From: Orobanche coerulescens
Taxonomy: Eukaryota; Streptophyta; Magnoliopsida; Lamiales; Orobanchaceae
NCBI GenBank assembly: GCA_033398695.1
Contig: CM065802.1
Coordinates: 81,888,096-81,952,095 of the forward strand
Length of the DNA: 64,000 bases
Direction of reading: 5' to 3'
The position numbers were made by a program, and so were the translations under genes. Below, piece by piece: positions 55,053 to 64,000 of the stretch. The notes below the pieces were generated by a model. That model ran no database searches, was not told the DNA's origin, and worked only from the letters and a program-made list of their open reading frames with translations. Within the stretch, counting starts at the first letter, position 1. Each line of letters opens with the position of its first letter.

Positions 55053-57593
55053 TGTAACACCCCCAATATATTCAGGAATATTACAGTGCCGTAAATCCTT
55101 TACATAAGAATTTACAAGGCTGAAGAAAAGAAAATACAATAATAGATACCAACATATGAAAGTAAACGAAATAAAATACAACAGTTCTGGGCCAATACCG
55201 AAAATACAAACATCCAAATGAAGAATATTAATACATCACCAAATTCAACATCACAAACGACGACATACTCGAGTACTTATTAAAAACAACACAAACAACA
55301 GACAATTAAACCCAGCCGGAACATCACTCTGCACCCTCGTCATCATGCAGTTCCAGTGGTTTTTTCCCCGCTCTCCTGGATCTTGAACATAAACAAATGT
55401 TCACCCCCGAAGGGGTTAGCACAACGATGCTAGTACAAGTACGATAGTTATACAACAATGATTTAATCAACAATAATCATGCCAAGTTTCTCCAACGAGA
55501 AATAATAACAACACATATCACATCATGACAAGGTTCTCCAACGAGAAATAATAACAAAACATATCACATCATGACAGTCTCAACATACTCATGGTATTCT
55601 AATGATCCAGCGCACACAGCTATAGATTCCCATGACGATCTCGTTGGGCCAACGCATGGTGGAACTACCTGTCCAACGATCAAGCTCACACAACTATAGA
55701 TTTCCCATGTGATTCCCGTCGGATCATCGCATGGTGGATAATTAATCACAACACATGTACACAGTACAATCATAACATAACCGACATAATACGAACAATT
55801 CTAATTAAAGTACTTGCCTCGATTCGATGACAAGAATAAAACTTCGATGAATATCAATACACTCGAAGGTCGCCCCTTTGATCAATCACGTTGCAAAGCT
55901 CGAACATTTAAACAAAAGAAATAATATAGAATTCATCTCACGCCGTATGAACATCTAACAATCCAAATTACGGTCGAAAGTTCATAAAACGTATCCGCCT
56001 GGTCTGCGTAACGTACGTTACGTATCCAACATAGCATACGTTAAGGCTGCTCGTTAGCATACGTAAACGACGAAGTCTAGCGTACGCTAATCATACGTTG
56101 ACAGTATCTTCTCTGATCAGTTAACTAACTTGTCTGATGATATAACGTACGTTACGTACCAAACGTAGCGTACGTTAATTCTGCCCGTTAGCGTACGTAA
56201 GTCGCAGAGCCTAGCCTACACTAAACATGCATCCGACAGTCTCTTCCCTGATCAGACAACTGACTCGCCGCACGAAATTCTCAGTGTAACATACGTTAAC
56301 TCCATGCATGATACACTCATGAAAACTTGAATGATCTAATGGTGTTCAATGTCTTACAACTTCAAGGATAAGCATATCATCATGATGTTATACTCCAATC
56401 TTTGATCACAAATTCTCTTACGTAATTCAGTTATTCTGAGGTTGATAATCTAGTTATCAATATCATCAACATATTCCAGCTTCATCTTGAAGATTAGTTT
56501 AATAAATCAACTTCAACCTTTGGTAATTCTTCATCTAATTCCGTTAAGCAAAAGTGATACCAATACTAAAGCTATGACCATTACGGCAACACTATTCAAT
56601 ATGGATAATCAATCTTAGAACATTACTCTCATCATTTGACGACACATGATTCCAACTATGATGTTCTCAACAATGATATCTTAAGAATAATCATCCCAAC
56701 TTCTAAACATGATGTTTGGTTGAATAAATCATCTATGGAACATAATATCTTGATAGCATGATCATCATATCCTTAAGAACACGAATCCAAGGTTGGAGAT
56801 AGCATTAACATACCTTAAGATGAAGAAAACACTGAGACAATAGGTAGAATCCAACTCCAGTTGCTTGTGTGTCAATCCAAAATGATTCTCCACTTCAATA
56901 AAGTATAAGTAATCTCCAATCTTCAATGATCAATAAAAGGTGTTCTAACGGTATAGAAAGTGGCTGGGAACTCTCTGGGGATGAAGTTGGTTGAATGCCA
57001 AGTGAAAGAAATTAATGAAATGAATGGGGTGATGTCCTATTTATAACTTTCTGACCTTAACGTATGTTAGCCTTCATGCATAACGTACATTAGTGGCTTA
57101 GCGTACGCTACCCAGTATACATAGCGTACGCTATCGTCACCGATAGTTAACTGTTCTCTTTCTGTACTCGATTACATATGCTACACCACCAGATTACGTA
57201 CATAAGTAACACCCATTAGCGTACGCTAGACACATTCCTTAGCGTACGTTAACACTCATTGACTTGAAAACTGTCCAGGTTCATCCGTGGGAATCTTATC
57301 CGGACCCATCATCCGGCTGGCGCATGTGCTAGCCGTCCAACTCAATTATTGGCCTCTTTACGTAAACTATGCTTCATTCGTAGCGTACGCTAACTTTGGC
57401 GGATAAGGTAGGTTAAGCTTCCATCATAGTGTACGTTATCACGTAATTGCATGAGAAAATTTACATGTTGCTATAATCATGCACAAGGATACGAATACGA
57501 GAAATATCATACTTCGATTATCGATATCACAAATCCAAATAATACAGGGTTCAATGACAGATGAAATATTCAATAATTAATCCGGATATTAAA
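55053..57593 (-). repeat. 5' LTR of element F
   Basis: 2,541 bp. Same palindrome quartets as the 3' LTR, for example centres 56014.5, 56037.5, 56060.5, 56083.5 and 56148.5, 56171.5, 56194.5, 56217.5, plus U3 quartets at about 57060-57440. TATAAATA at 57038-57045. Confidence 0.9.
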
Positions 57594-58048
57594 GAAGACT
57601 CAACTCAACATTGAATGTTAGCATATAAGTTGTACATTGAAACATGTGCAAACTAATAAGCATATTTTTTTAGTGGTTTTGGTTGAGATACCACAAAATC
57701 CCCAAGATATACTTATTATATAATGCTGGCATTAATTTGGTAGGTCAATTATCATTTGGTAATAATTTATGCGCATAAAGATATATGAATATTATAGCAG
57801 TAGTTGTTTTGTTATTCACATTTTAAGTGATTTTAGACCTTTATTTCCCTTCAAACATCACTTTTGCACTTGTATCATTTCATACATGCACAAATTCATA
57901 ATCTAAAATCATTTAAATATGGAATTAGAAGGCTCCACTAAAAACTGCTGTTAACACGTAAGTTGTACATTGAAACATGTGCAAACTAATAAGCATAATA
58001 TTTGAGTGATTTTGGTTGAGAGACCATAAAATATCCAAGATATACTTA
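57594..58048. repeat. ~336-bp tandem repeat, units 3 (rest) and 4 (partial)
   Basis: Resumes 'aagactcaactcaacattga' after element F; unit 4 starts near 57877 and breaks off at about 58048. Confidence 0.85.
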
Positions 58049-58435
58049 TGAGAGGAGTGCGAATGTAGCTATATAGACCCCTTACAATATAAATTATGTC
58101 ATACAACTTAATATTGTCAAATTCTAGCCAATTTCATGAATTGTGGATAATTTTGCCCTTACTAAAGGTTGAAAGTTTTTTTTTCAATTTTTTACCCCAT
58201 CCAAACACAAAAGTAATTCATTTATCATCTAAAAATTTTCAATTATCAAAAGTAATTCATTAATATTGTCAAAAGTAACTCATTTATCAAAACTGGTCAC
58301 TTTCTCTCTCTCTAAAAATTCTCCCTGCTTCTCTCTAAAACCGTATCATCTCCTCCGCCTCTTTAAAATCTCCGCCGCTCCTCTTGATCTGCCGATCCTC
58401 TTTCTCCGCTGCGCCTCCTCCATCTACTCTGCCGC
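58049..58435 (+). promoter_or_regulatory. Upstream region of the DUF1985 gene relic
   Basis: No ORF. AT-rich with short repeats of 'aaaagtaattcattta' (58209-58280), then a CT-rich stretch (58299-58430) with ctctctctct runs as in plant core promoters and 5' UTRs. The sharp start 'gagaggagtgcgaatgtagc' at 58050 could be a transposon end, but no partner is in the window. Confidence 0.45.
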
Positions 58436-59048
58436 ATGGCTTCCGACAGCGATCATGAGGAGCAACCCCACAGAGAAGACGAACCATGCCCCTCTGACTC
58501 TGGCGACCAACAACACAAAGTTGCCACCTCTGAACTCGAAGCCTCTGACGTCGCCGAGTCGGATTCGAGCACCGATGCAGTAAGACAACAAAAGAAGAAG
58601 AGGAAGGAAGAGAAAAGAATAGAACCCGAACCCTAAAAGAAGAAGAAAAGGGAAGAAAATAAAAAAGGAAAGAAGATAGTAGAGGAAGAAGAGAGTGAAA
58701 CGACTAAAGGAAGTGAAACGACCGATGATGGCGAAGATAATGAGGAAAAAGAATGCATCCGAACAACCTTGTCGGCCCCTTTTGTACGAGAAACGATTGG
58801 TTAAATTTTAAATTTTTCATATCCCGGACTTGATACGAATTTCTTAACTTATTCCGCTAATTTCATATACTGAATTGGTGAATTTATACGATTTGTGGTT
58901 GAATCTTATTGTTGTTGCCTGAGTTTTTCTCAGATCTGTTAGCCATTACGAAATTAGAATTTTGTATTGAATATTCTGTTATGATTTTATATTTTTGTAA
59001 CACATCTGTACCGATTTGAAATTTTCTAATTGGAGATTTGGTATAGAT

Positions 59049-59441
59049 GTTATGAATTTTTGTAATTCATAACGTCATGTGATGCTTGTTTTGTTTCTTT
59101 GTGCGATTTTGTAACATTGTAAAATCTGTTGTTATGAATAGCTGGTGTTACGAATTTTGTAATACGTAACTAACTCTGCAATGTGACAAGTTTATGTTAA
59201 GTTACAAAATTTTAATTTCGTAACACATTTGTGCCGATTTGATAATTTCGTATTGAATATTTGCTATACATGTTACGAAGTAACATGAACTTTGTATCGT
59301 CATGTGATGTTTGTTGTGTTTCTTTGTGAGATTTAGTTACACTGTAAATTCTGATGTTACGGTTTATAATTTCGTAACATTTGTGAGTTGTGTACCTTTA
59401 TATGTGTTATAACACTTGTTACGAAATTATCATTTCGTAAC
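59049..59441. repeat. 24-bp dyads in intron 1 of the DUF1985 relic
   Basis: GTTACGAA-N8-TTCGTAAC-type inverted repeats at 59049-59073, 59147-59170, 59201-59224, 59356-59378 and 59418-59441, plus a compact GTTACGAAGTAAC at 59272-59284. Confidence 0.88.
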
Positions 59442-60268
59442 GTTGTTTGCAATTTCGTAACATGGGTTACATGTTCTGAATTATTGATTTGGTTTTATTG
59501 TTTGTTTATTATAGAACAAATGCATTTTTGAAAGAAGGAATCTGGTATACGAACACCAACCAGTGGTGAGAACACAGTGAAGGATATACGGTCTGTGCTC
59601 GAATCATTCAGCAAAAAGTCAATCAAACAATTGAGGCAATCAGCAATTGGGGCATTCATGAAGCTCCCCGACATTGTCTCGAGATCCCTCAAGGCTCTAA
59701 ATTACATGATATCTCGCCAAGTGACACTGCAATCGGAGGTTGATGAAATAGCCTTGTGGTTCCAGGTCAAAGGGAGAGTTCTACAGTTCTCAAGGCTTGA
59801 GTTTGCATTGATTACGGCCACCGATTTGGACCTACACCTGCCAATTTCCAGCCCTACAAGGCCCACCGAATACCTAGAAATTCAGTCTTCACAAAGCTGC
59901 TTGGAAACAAAGAACTGCTGATTGCCTACATCCGAACAAAGTTAATCAACATGAAATTCGAATTGAAAAAGGTCGAAGTGAAGGGTACCAAAGCCGACTA
60001 CCTGAAAATGGTGAAGGTTCTCTTGGCTTGTCTTTATGTGATTGGACTTGATCCAAACAAGAATAAAGTCCCGGAATGGATGTGGGCTTTGGTCGAAGAT
60101 GATGAGGCTTGGGAGGAGTTCCCATGGGGGAGTTATGCTTATCAGATAACGATTCAGCAAATTGACGCTGTCAAAAAAGACATTTCTGGCCCCTACCATC
60201 TCAAAGGGAACAACATCGCATTCTTGGTAAGTTTCTTCTCAATTCGTATCGGTTTATCTTGTTTCCAT

Positions 60269-60329
60269 GTTACGAATTGACTAATTCAATATATGTTGTT
60301 ACCCCGTTACGATTTCAGCATTTCGTAAT
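60269..60329. repeat. 24-bp dyads in intron 2 of the DUF1985 relic
   Basis: Two imperfect copies, 60269-60292 and 60306-60329, inside a 169-bp GT-AG intron (60227-60395). Confidence 0.7.
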
Positions 60330-60658
60330 AAATTGCGTTATTTTTAACAATTCGTACCAGTGACAAAATTCTACTAATATTAAATTTTATTTCAGGCTTG
60401 GATACATGAAACAATACCGACTGTGGGGAGACTGATTGGAGGGCAGGACAATAAAGAATTTACACCTCGTATGCTGAGGTATAAATATATGAATTCAAAG
60501 GGAATGTCGAGCTTCCGTTCAAAAGGTACAATTTCAATTATTGTTAACAATCTAAGAATTTAGGTTTTATATCCATGTTACAAATTTCGTACTTCGTATC
60601 GTTATTTGATGCATCTTGGGGTTTTTTGGTGGATTGTAGTAACACTATTTATTCTGAC

Positions 60659-61009
60659 GGTACGAATTTCCTTATTCGTAACATTTGTTACGAATTTCGT
60701 AACAAGTGTTACAAATTAGGAAATTCGTAACTAATCATGCTGTTAGATCTGATTTTGAAGTTACGAAATTTAAATTTCGTAACATATGTTTTGGTTGCGA
60801 TTTATTAATTTCGTAACAGTGTTAGTTGTTGCGAATTTTCTAATTCGTAACTACTTCTGCTGTTAGATGTGATTTTAAAGTTACTAAATTAGAATTTTGT
60901 AGTTATGAATTTCCCAATTCGTAACACCTAACACATTTTTGCGTTACGATTTATTAATGTCGCAACAGTGTTACTTGTTTTATGCTTTACGAATTAATCA
61001 ATTCGTAAC
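60659..61009. repeat. 24-bp dyads in intron 3 of the DUF1985 relic
   Basis: Copies at about 60659-60682, 60708-60731, 60760-60783 (arms perfectly paired), 60794-60817, 60828-60851, 60879-60902, 60902-60925, 60943-60966 and 60986-61009, plus a 17-bp form at 60687-60703. Confidence 0.9.
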
Positions 61010-61564
61010 AGTGCGCCAATTGTTTAAATCCATTATAGCATGATATGTTCTTTGTAGGAGCTGGTCGCCGAACTTAAGCCAACTGAAAAGGAGAAGGAGA
61101 TAACTAACTGGAAATTTCTTGAGCAAGATCCTGAGAAGAAGCCATTTGCCTTTCAATATGATCCAAATGACAACATGAAGAAGAGGAAGCGGGGAATGGA
61201 TGAAGACAAAGATGTTGCTCCTGACCCCAATGCTGCTTCACCCTCTACTATTGCTCCTATGAATCCTCCGCTACTCCCTTCCAACATACAATCTGCTGAA
61301 GATCATGACACTTTCCTGAAGGATATAGGTGAATATGCCAGGAGTGTAGCAACAAAGAGAGCAAAAATAGATGTTGAGGCTCTTCTCCGAACACAACAAG
61401 TGTAATATCCGGATAATTGTTGAGTATTTTCATCTGTATTTGAACCTTGTAATGTTCGAATTTGTGGTATCTATAATCGAATTGTGATTTTTCCCGTATT
61501 CGTATTCCAAATAGTCATGAGCATATTAGGAAGAGTTTGCAAATTCATGCATGCAACTACGTCA

Positions 61565-61953
61565 TAACGTATGCTAGCATGTGAGCTTAACGTACGTTAT
61601 GAACTGAGAATAGCGTATGCTATGGACGAAGCATAGCATACATAACAAGCTGTCAGGCAGATAAGGTTGATAGACATATAGGCCATCTTGGGACAGGGAC
61701 AAGGATAAGATTCCCCACGTGATCAGACAACTTTTTGAAAAAAGCAAGTCAATGAGGTTTAACGTATGCTAAAGGACTAAGATAGCGTATGCTAAACAGA
61801 GCTTATTACGTACGTAAAAGGTAATGGTTAACGTATGTTAAGAAGGTCAGAAATGAGGTAGTAGCTACTGTTGGACGTTAACGCATGCCAAAGATTTCAA
61901 ATAGCGTACGTTAAGGCGATAACGTACGTAATGTTGTGAGGTTAACGCACGTA
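61565..61953. repeat. Three palindrome quartets in element G U3
   Basis: Centres 61570.5, 61593.5, 61616.5, 61639.5; 61765.5, 61788.5, 61811.5, 61834.5; 61884.5, 61907.5, 61925.5, 61948.5. Spacings are 23-23-23, 23-23-23 and 23-18-23. The 18-bp exception matches the one in element F. Confidence 0.92.
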
Positions 61954-62066
61954 AAGGTCTGATTTTTAAAAATATGGCAGCACCCCATTTCATTTCAACT
62001 CATTTCTTTTCATTCCTTATCCCATTTTTGAGAGTCCAGAGAGGTTTCTCCCCCACACATCATCCT

Positions 62067-62072
62067 TATATA
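62067..62072 (+). promoter_or_regulatory. TATA box of element G LTR
   Basis: TATATA about 120 bp downstream of the last U3 quartet. Confidence 0.5.
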
Positions 62073-62685
62073 GCCTCTCTACCTAGTTTAGAAGATCATA
62101 GACATCTCGGATTGGTGTTCAAGCATATGGTGTCAAGTTCTACTGATTGTTTTCATTGTTATTCTTTGTGAAAGGTATGTTGATACTAAACATAACCTTG
62201 AATTCGGTTTCTTGAGTATGTTACTGAGATTATTACGTTTCAAGGATGTCGTAGTAATCAAATATCATGTTTTAAAAAGATTGGTTTGGTTATACTTGAA
62301 TGGTTCTTCGTTGTTAAAAGAATTGTGATCGAACCTTGGTATGTTGAACCCTAAGACGTAGTTTATGAGATTGTGGTATGTTTTGGTCGAGTTGTATAAT
62401 AATATCATGTTGATATGATCACCTAGAATCGAAGTGTTCAAGAAAATGAATTCTAGGAGTTTTCACCAAGATTATTTCGTATTTCGTAAAAGGTGTTCGA
62501 ATTGATAAGCTTCATTATATTCTTGATTAGAATGGATTGATCATGTTGAGGATAATCGAATTGAAACTAAAACACGGTTGTTTCATCTCCATTCGAGAAT
62601 TTGTTAGTATTCATATGATCATACCTTTGATACGAATTGTATGAATGGTCGAACCATGAGTAAAGATTGAAGTGTAGAATTAAAA

Positions 62686-62708
62686 TTAGGGTTTAGGGTT
62701 TAGGGTTT
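62686..62708 (+). repeat. Short interstitial telomere-type repeat
   Basis: TTAGGG followed by two TTTAGGG units and TTT. This is the plant telomere repeat; also a telo-box. Not seen at the matching place in the F LTRs. Confidence 0.85.
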
Positions 62709-62765
62709 GATGAATATCTTTGAAATCGTAGACACCGGCATTGTACCCCAATGTGTTTGTAGGTA

Positions 62766-62934
62766 TAACGTACATTAAGTGTCATACATTACGTATGTTA
62801 TAACATCATGTGAGACGCAGTCTTTTGATCAGAGAACTTTGTCAAATACAAGTGTAGCGTACGTTAGGCGTAGGAGCTTACGTACGTTAATACATAGACT
62901 TAACGTATGTTACGTTGAGTATATAACGTCCATT
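62766..62934. repeat. Palindrome pair and quartet in element G (R/U5 side)
   Basis: Centres 62771.5, 62794.5 and 62860.5, 62883.5, 62906.5, 62929.5, all 23 bp apart. Confidence 0.9.
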
Positions 62935-63902
62935 ATGAAGAGAATCGGACAGAATCCAAAGTGTCGGCAACTTTCGGCTATAGTTTAGGATGTTAGATAT
63001 TCGTATGTTAGTTATATGACGTAAGATAAACTCTATATTATTTCTTTTATTTAAGGTCCAAGCTTTGCAAAGTGAATGATCGAAGGGGCGACCTTCGAGT
63101 GTATTGACATCAATCGAAGTATTATCCTTGTCGTCAATTTAAGGCAAGTACCTTAATTATATTTATTTGTATTGATGTCGGTTATGTTGATTGTTGTATT
63201 ATGCATATGTCTTGTGATTGTTTGTCCACCATGCGTTGGTCCGACGGGATCATCATGGGAATCTATAGCTGTGTGTGCTGGATCGTTGGACAGATATTTC
63301 CACAATGCATTGGTCCAATGGGATCATCATGGGAATCTATAGCTGTCTGTGCTGGATCGTTGGAATACAAAGAGTATGTTGAGATTGATATGATATGTTG
63401 TACATTGTTACTATTTTTCGTTGGAGAGACTTGTCATGATTATTATTGATATTGTTGATGTTATTATTCAGGGATTGTTGAATAAACCTTTGTTGTATAA
63501 TTATCGTACTTATACTAGCATCAATGTGTTAACCCCTTTGGGGGTGAACATTTTTTTTATGTTCAGGATCCAGGAGAGCGGGAAAACAACCACTAGAGCT
63601 TCATGACGACGAGGATGCAAAGTGATGTTACGACCGGATTATTTTGTCGTATGTTGTGTTGTTTTTAATAAAGTACTCGAGTGCGTCGTCGTTTGTGATG
63701 TTGGATTTGGTCATGTATTAATGTTCACCATTTGATGTTTGTCTTTCAGTATTGTTTTCAGACTTGTGTTGTATTTTATTTCCGCTGCTGTTGTTTGTTG
63801 GTATTTGTTATTGTCTTTTCATTTCCTCAGCCTTGTAAATTCTTACGTAAAGGATTTACGGTGCTGTAATATTCCTGAATACATCGTGGGTGTTACATAA
63901 TA

Positions 63903-63920
63903 TGGTATCGGAGCTAAGAT
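63903..63920 (+). other. Primer-binding site of element G (initiator tRNA-Met type)
   Basis: TGGTATCGGAGCTAAGAT, 5 bp after the LTR end. Confidence 0.82.
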
Positions 63921-64000
63921 TATGCATATCTTGGTCTTTGGGTTAAAATAGGGGTCGTATATGTCTTTTGAGGTAACCGGCCGCACATAACATCACTGTA

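Larger units (their letters stand above)
47675..57593 (-). mobile_element. Tekay/Del-like chromodomain Ty3/gypsy element F
   Basis: LTRs at 47675-50219 and 55053-57593 (about 2.54 kb, TGTAACACCCCC...GATATTACA; the right copy ends TTAAA). Possible target duplication GAATA/GAAGA. iMet-type primer site and an integrase with C-terminal chromodomain place it among chromoviruses. Gag, protease, RT, RNase H and integrase are all present on the minus strand but broken. Inserted in the ~336-bp tandem repeat, 122 bp from the CACTA end. Confidence 0.9.
58436..61405 (+). pseudogene. DUF1985-type gene relic, truncated by element G
   Basis: Exon 1 (58436-58804) is acidic/Lys-rich with TAA at 58634. Exon 2 (about 59530-60226) holds a DUF1985-like domain ('FMKLPDIVSRSLKALNYMIS', 'IALWFQVKGRVLQFSRLEFA'), shifts frame near 59875, and continues 'MVKVLLACLYVIGLDPNKNK', 'WEEFPWGSYAYQIT', 'YHLKGNNIAFL' to a strong donor (TTG|GTAAGT). 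Exon 3 is 60396-60525 ('AWIHETIPTVGRLIGGQDNK'). Exon 4 starts near 61058, has an NLS-like 'KKRKRG', and ends where element G inserted; the stop TAA (61403-61405) belongs to the LTR. The exon 3/4 join is one base out of frame. DUF1985 proteins are plant-specific and often occur with Ulp1-like domains in MULE-type elements; function unknown. Confidence 0.75.
61401..63897 (+). repeat. 5' LTR of element G
   Basis: 2,497 bp. TATATA at 62067-62072. U3 and R/U5 palindrome quartets as in F; the ~72-bp duplication near 63227-63362 is also shared. A telomere-like stretch lies at 62686-62708. Confidence 0.9.
61401..64000 (+). mobile_element. Element G, second member of the F family (truncated by window end)
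   Basis: A complete 5' LTR (61401-63897, TGTAATATCC...GGGTGTTACA) followed by an iMet-type primer site. Sequence matches the F LTRs in reverse orientation but is clearly diverged. The internal region continues past 64000. Inserted in the last exon of the DUF1985 relic. Confidence 0.88.

Noticed and set aside
47675..57593. Element F as a pararetrovirus insertion
   Set aside because: It has two LTRs, an integrase and a chromodomain; it is a gypsy chromovirus.
58436..61405. Intact host gene
   Set aside because: In-frame stop at 58634, a frame change near 59875, an out-of-frame exon 3/4 junction and truncation by an LTR make it a relic.
1..64000. tRNA or rRNA genes
   Set aside because: Only tRNA-complementary primer sites were found; no cloverleaf or rRNA stretch was recognised.

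Overview
This 64 kb window is angiosperm nuclear DNA, probably from a eudicot, and nearly all of it is transposable-element sequence. The evidence is the mix of lineages: SIRE/Maximus-like and other Ty1/copia, Athila-like, Tat-like and Tekay/Del-like Ty3/gypsy, and a CACTA DNA transposon. Their primer-binding sites match plant tRNAs, a DUF1985 gene relic has GT-AG introns, and there are no bacterial-type operons. No tRNA or rRNA gene and no clearly intact host gene was found.

Layout. A ~336-bp tandem repeat (1-610, 47556-47674, 57594-58048) is the oldest frame. A CACTA element (611-47552, TSD TGT) is inserted in it. Inside that CACTA lies an Athila-like element D (977-45117, minus strand, TSD GGGAT). 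D is split by copia element A (3679-38730, minus, TSD CCGTC/CCATC). A's left LTR is split by SIRE-like copia element B (4771-18620, plus, TSD TGATT). A's right LTR is split by Tat-like element C (24719-36802, minus, TSD GATCT/GATCA). B contains a solo LTR, E (14694-16232, TSD GGTTG). Next to the CACTA, a chromodomain gypsy element F (47675-57593, minus) splits the tandem repeat again. From 58 to 61.4 kb lies a DUF1985 gene relic, cut at 61401 by a second member of the F family (G, plus), which runs off the window end.

Genes. Element proteins are recognisable but decayed, with in-frame stops, frameshifts and lost catalytic residues (copia B RT YVHD; protease Asp lost in D and F; copia A protease DSG to DSS). 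D has gag, protease and an extra ORF but no reverse transcriptase or integrase. C carries an antisense gene of four exons with its own TATA box, convergent with pol. B carries two extra ORFs downstream of pol.

Most unusual signal. Four LTR families (D, E, F/G, and more loosely C) carry different CpG-containing palindromes in U3, upstream of the TATA box. In F/G the 10-12-bp palindromes come in groups of four at almost exactly 23-bp centre-to-centre pitch. E uses another palindrome at 23-24 bp, and D a third at 21-23 bp in groups that repeat every ~115 bp. Separately, introns of the DUF1985 relic hold about 15 copies of a 24-bp dyad, GTTACGAA-N8-TTCGTAAC. All spacings were counted by hand from the sequence.
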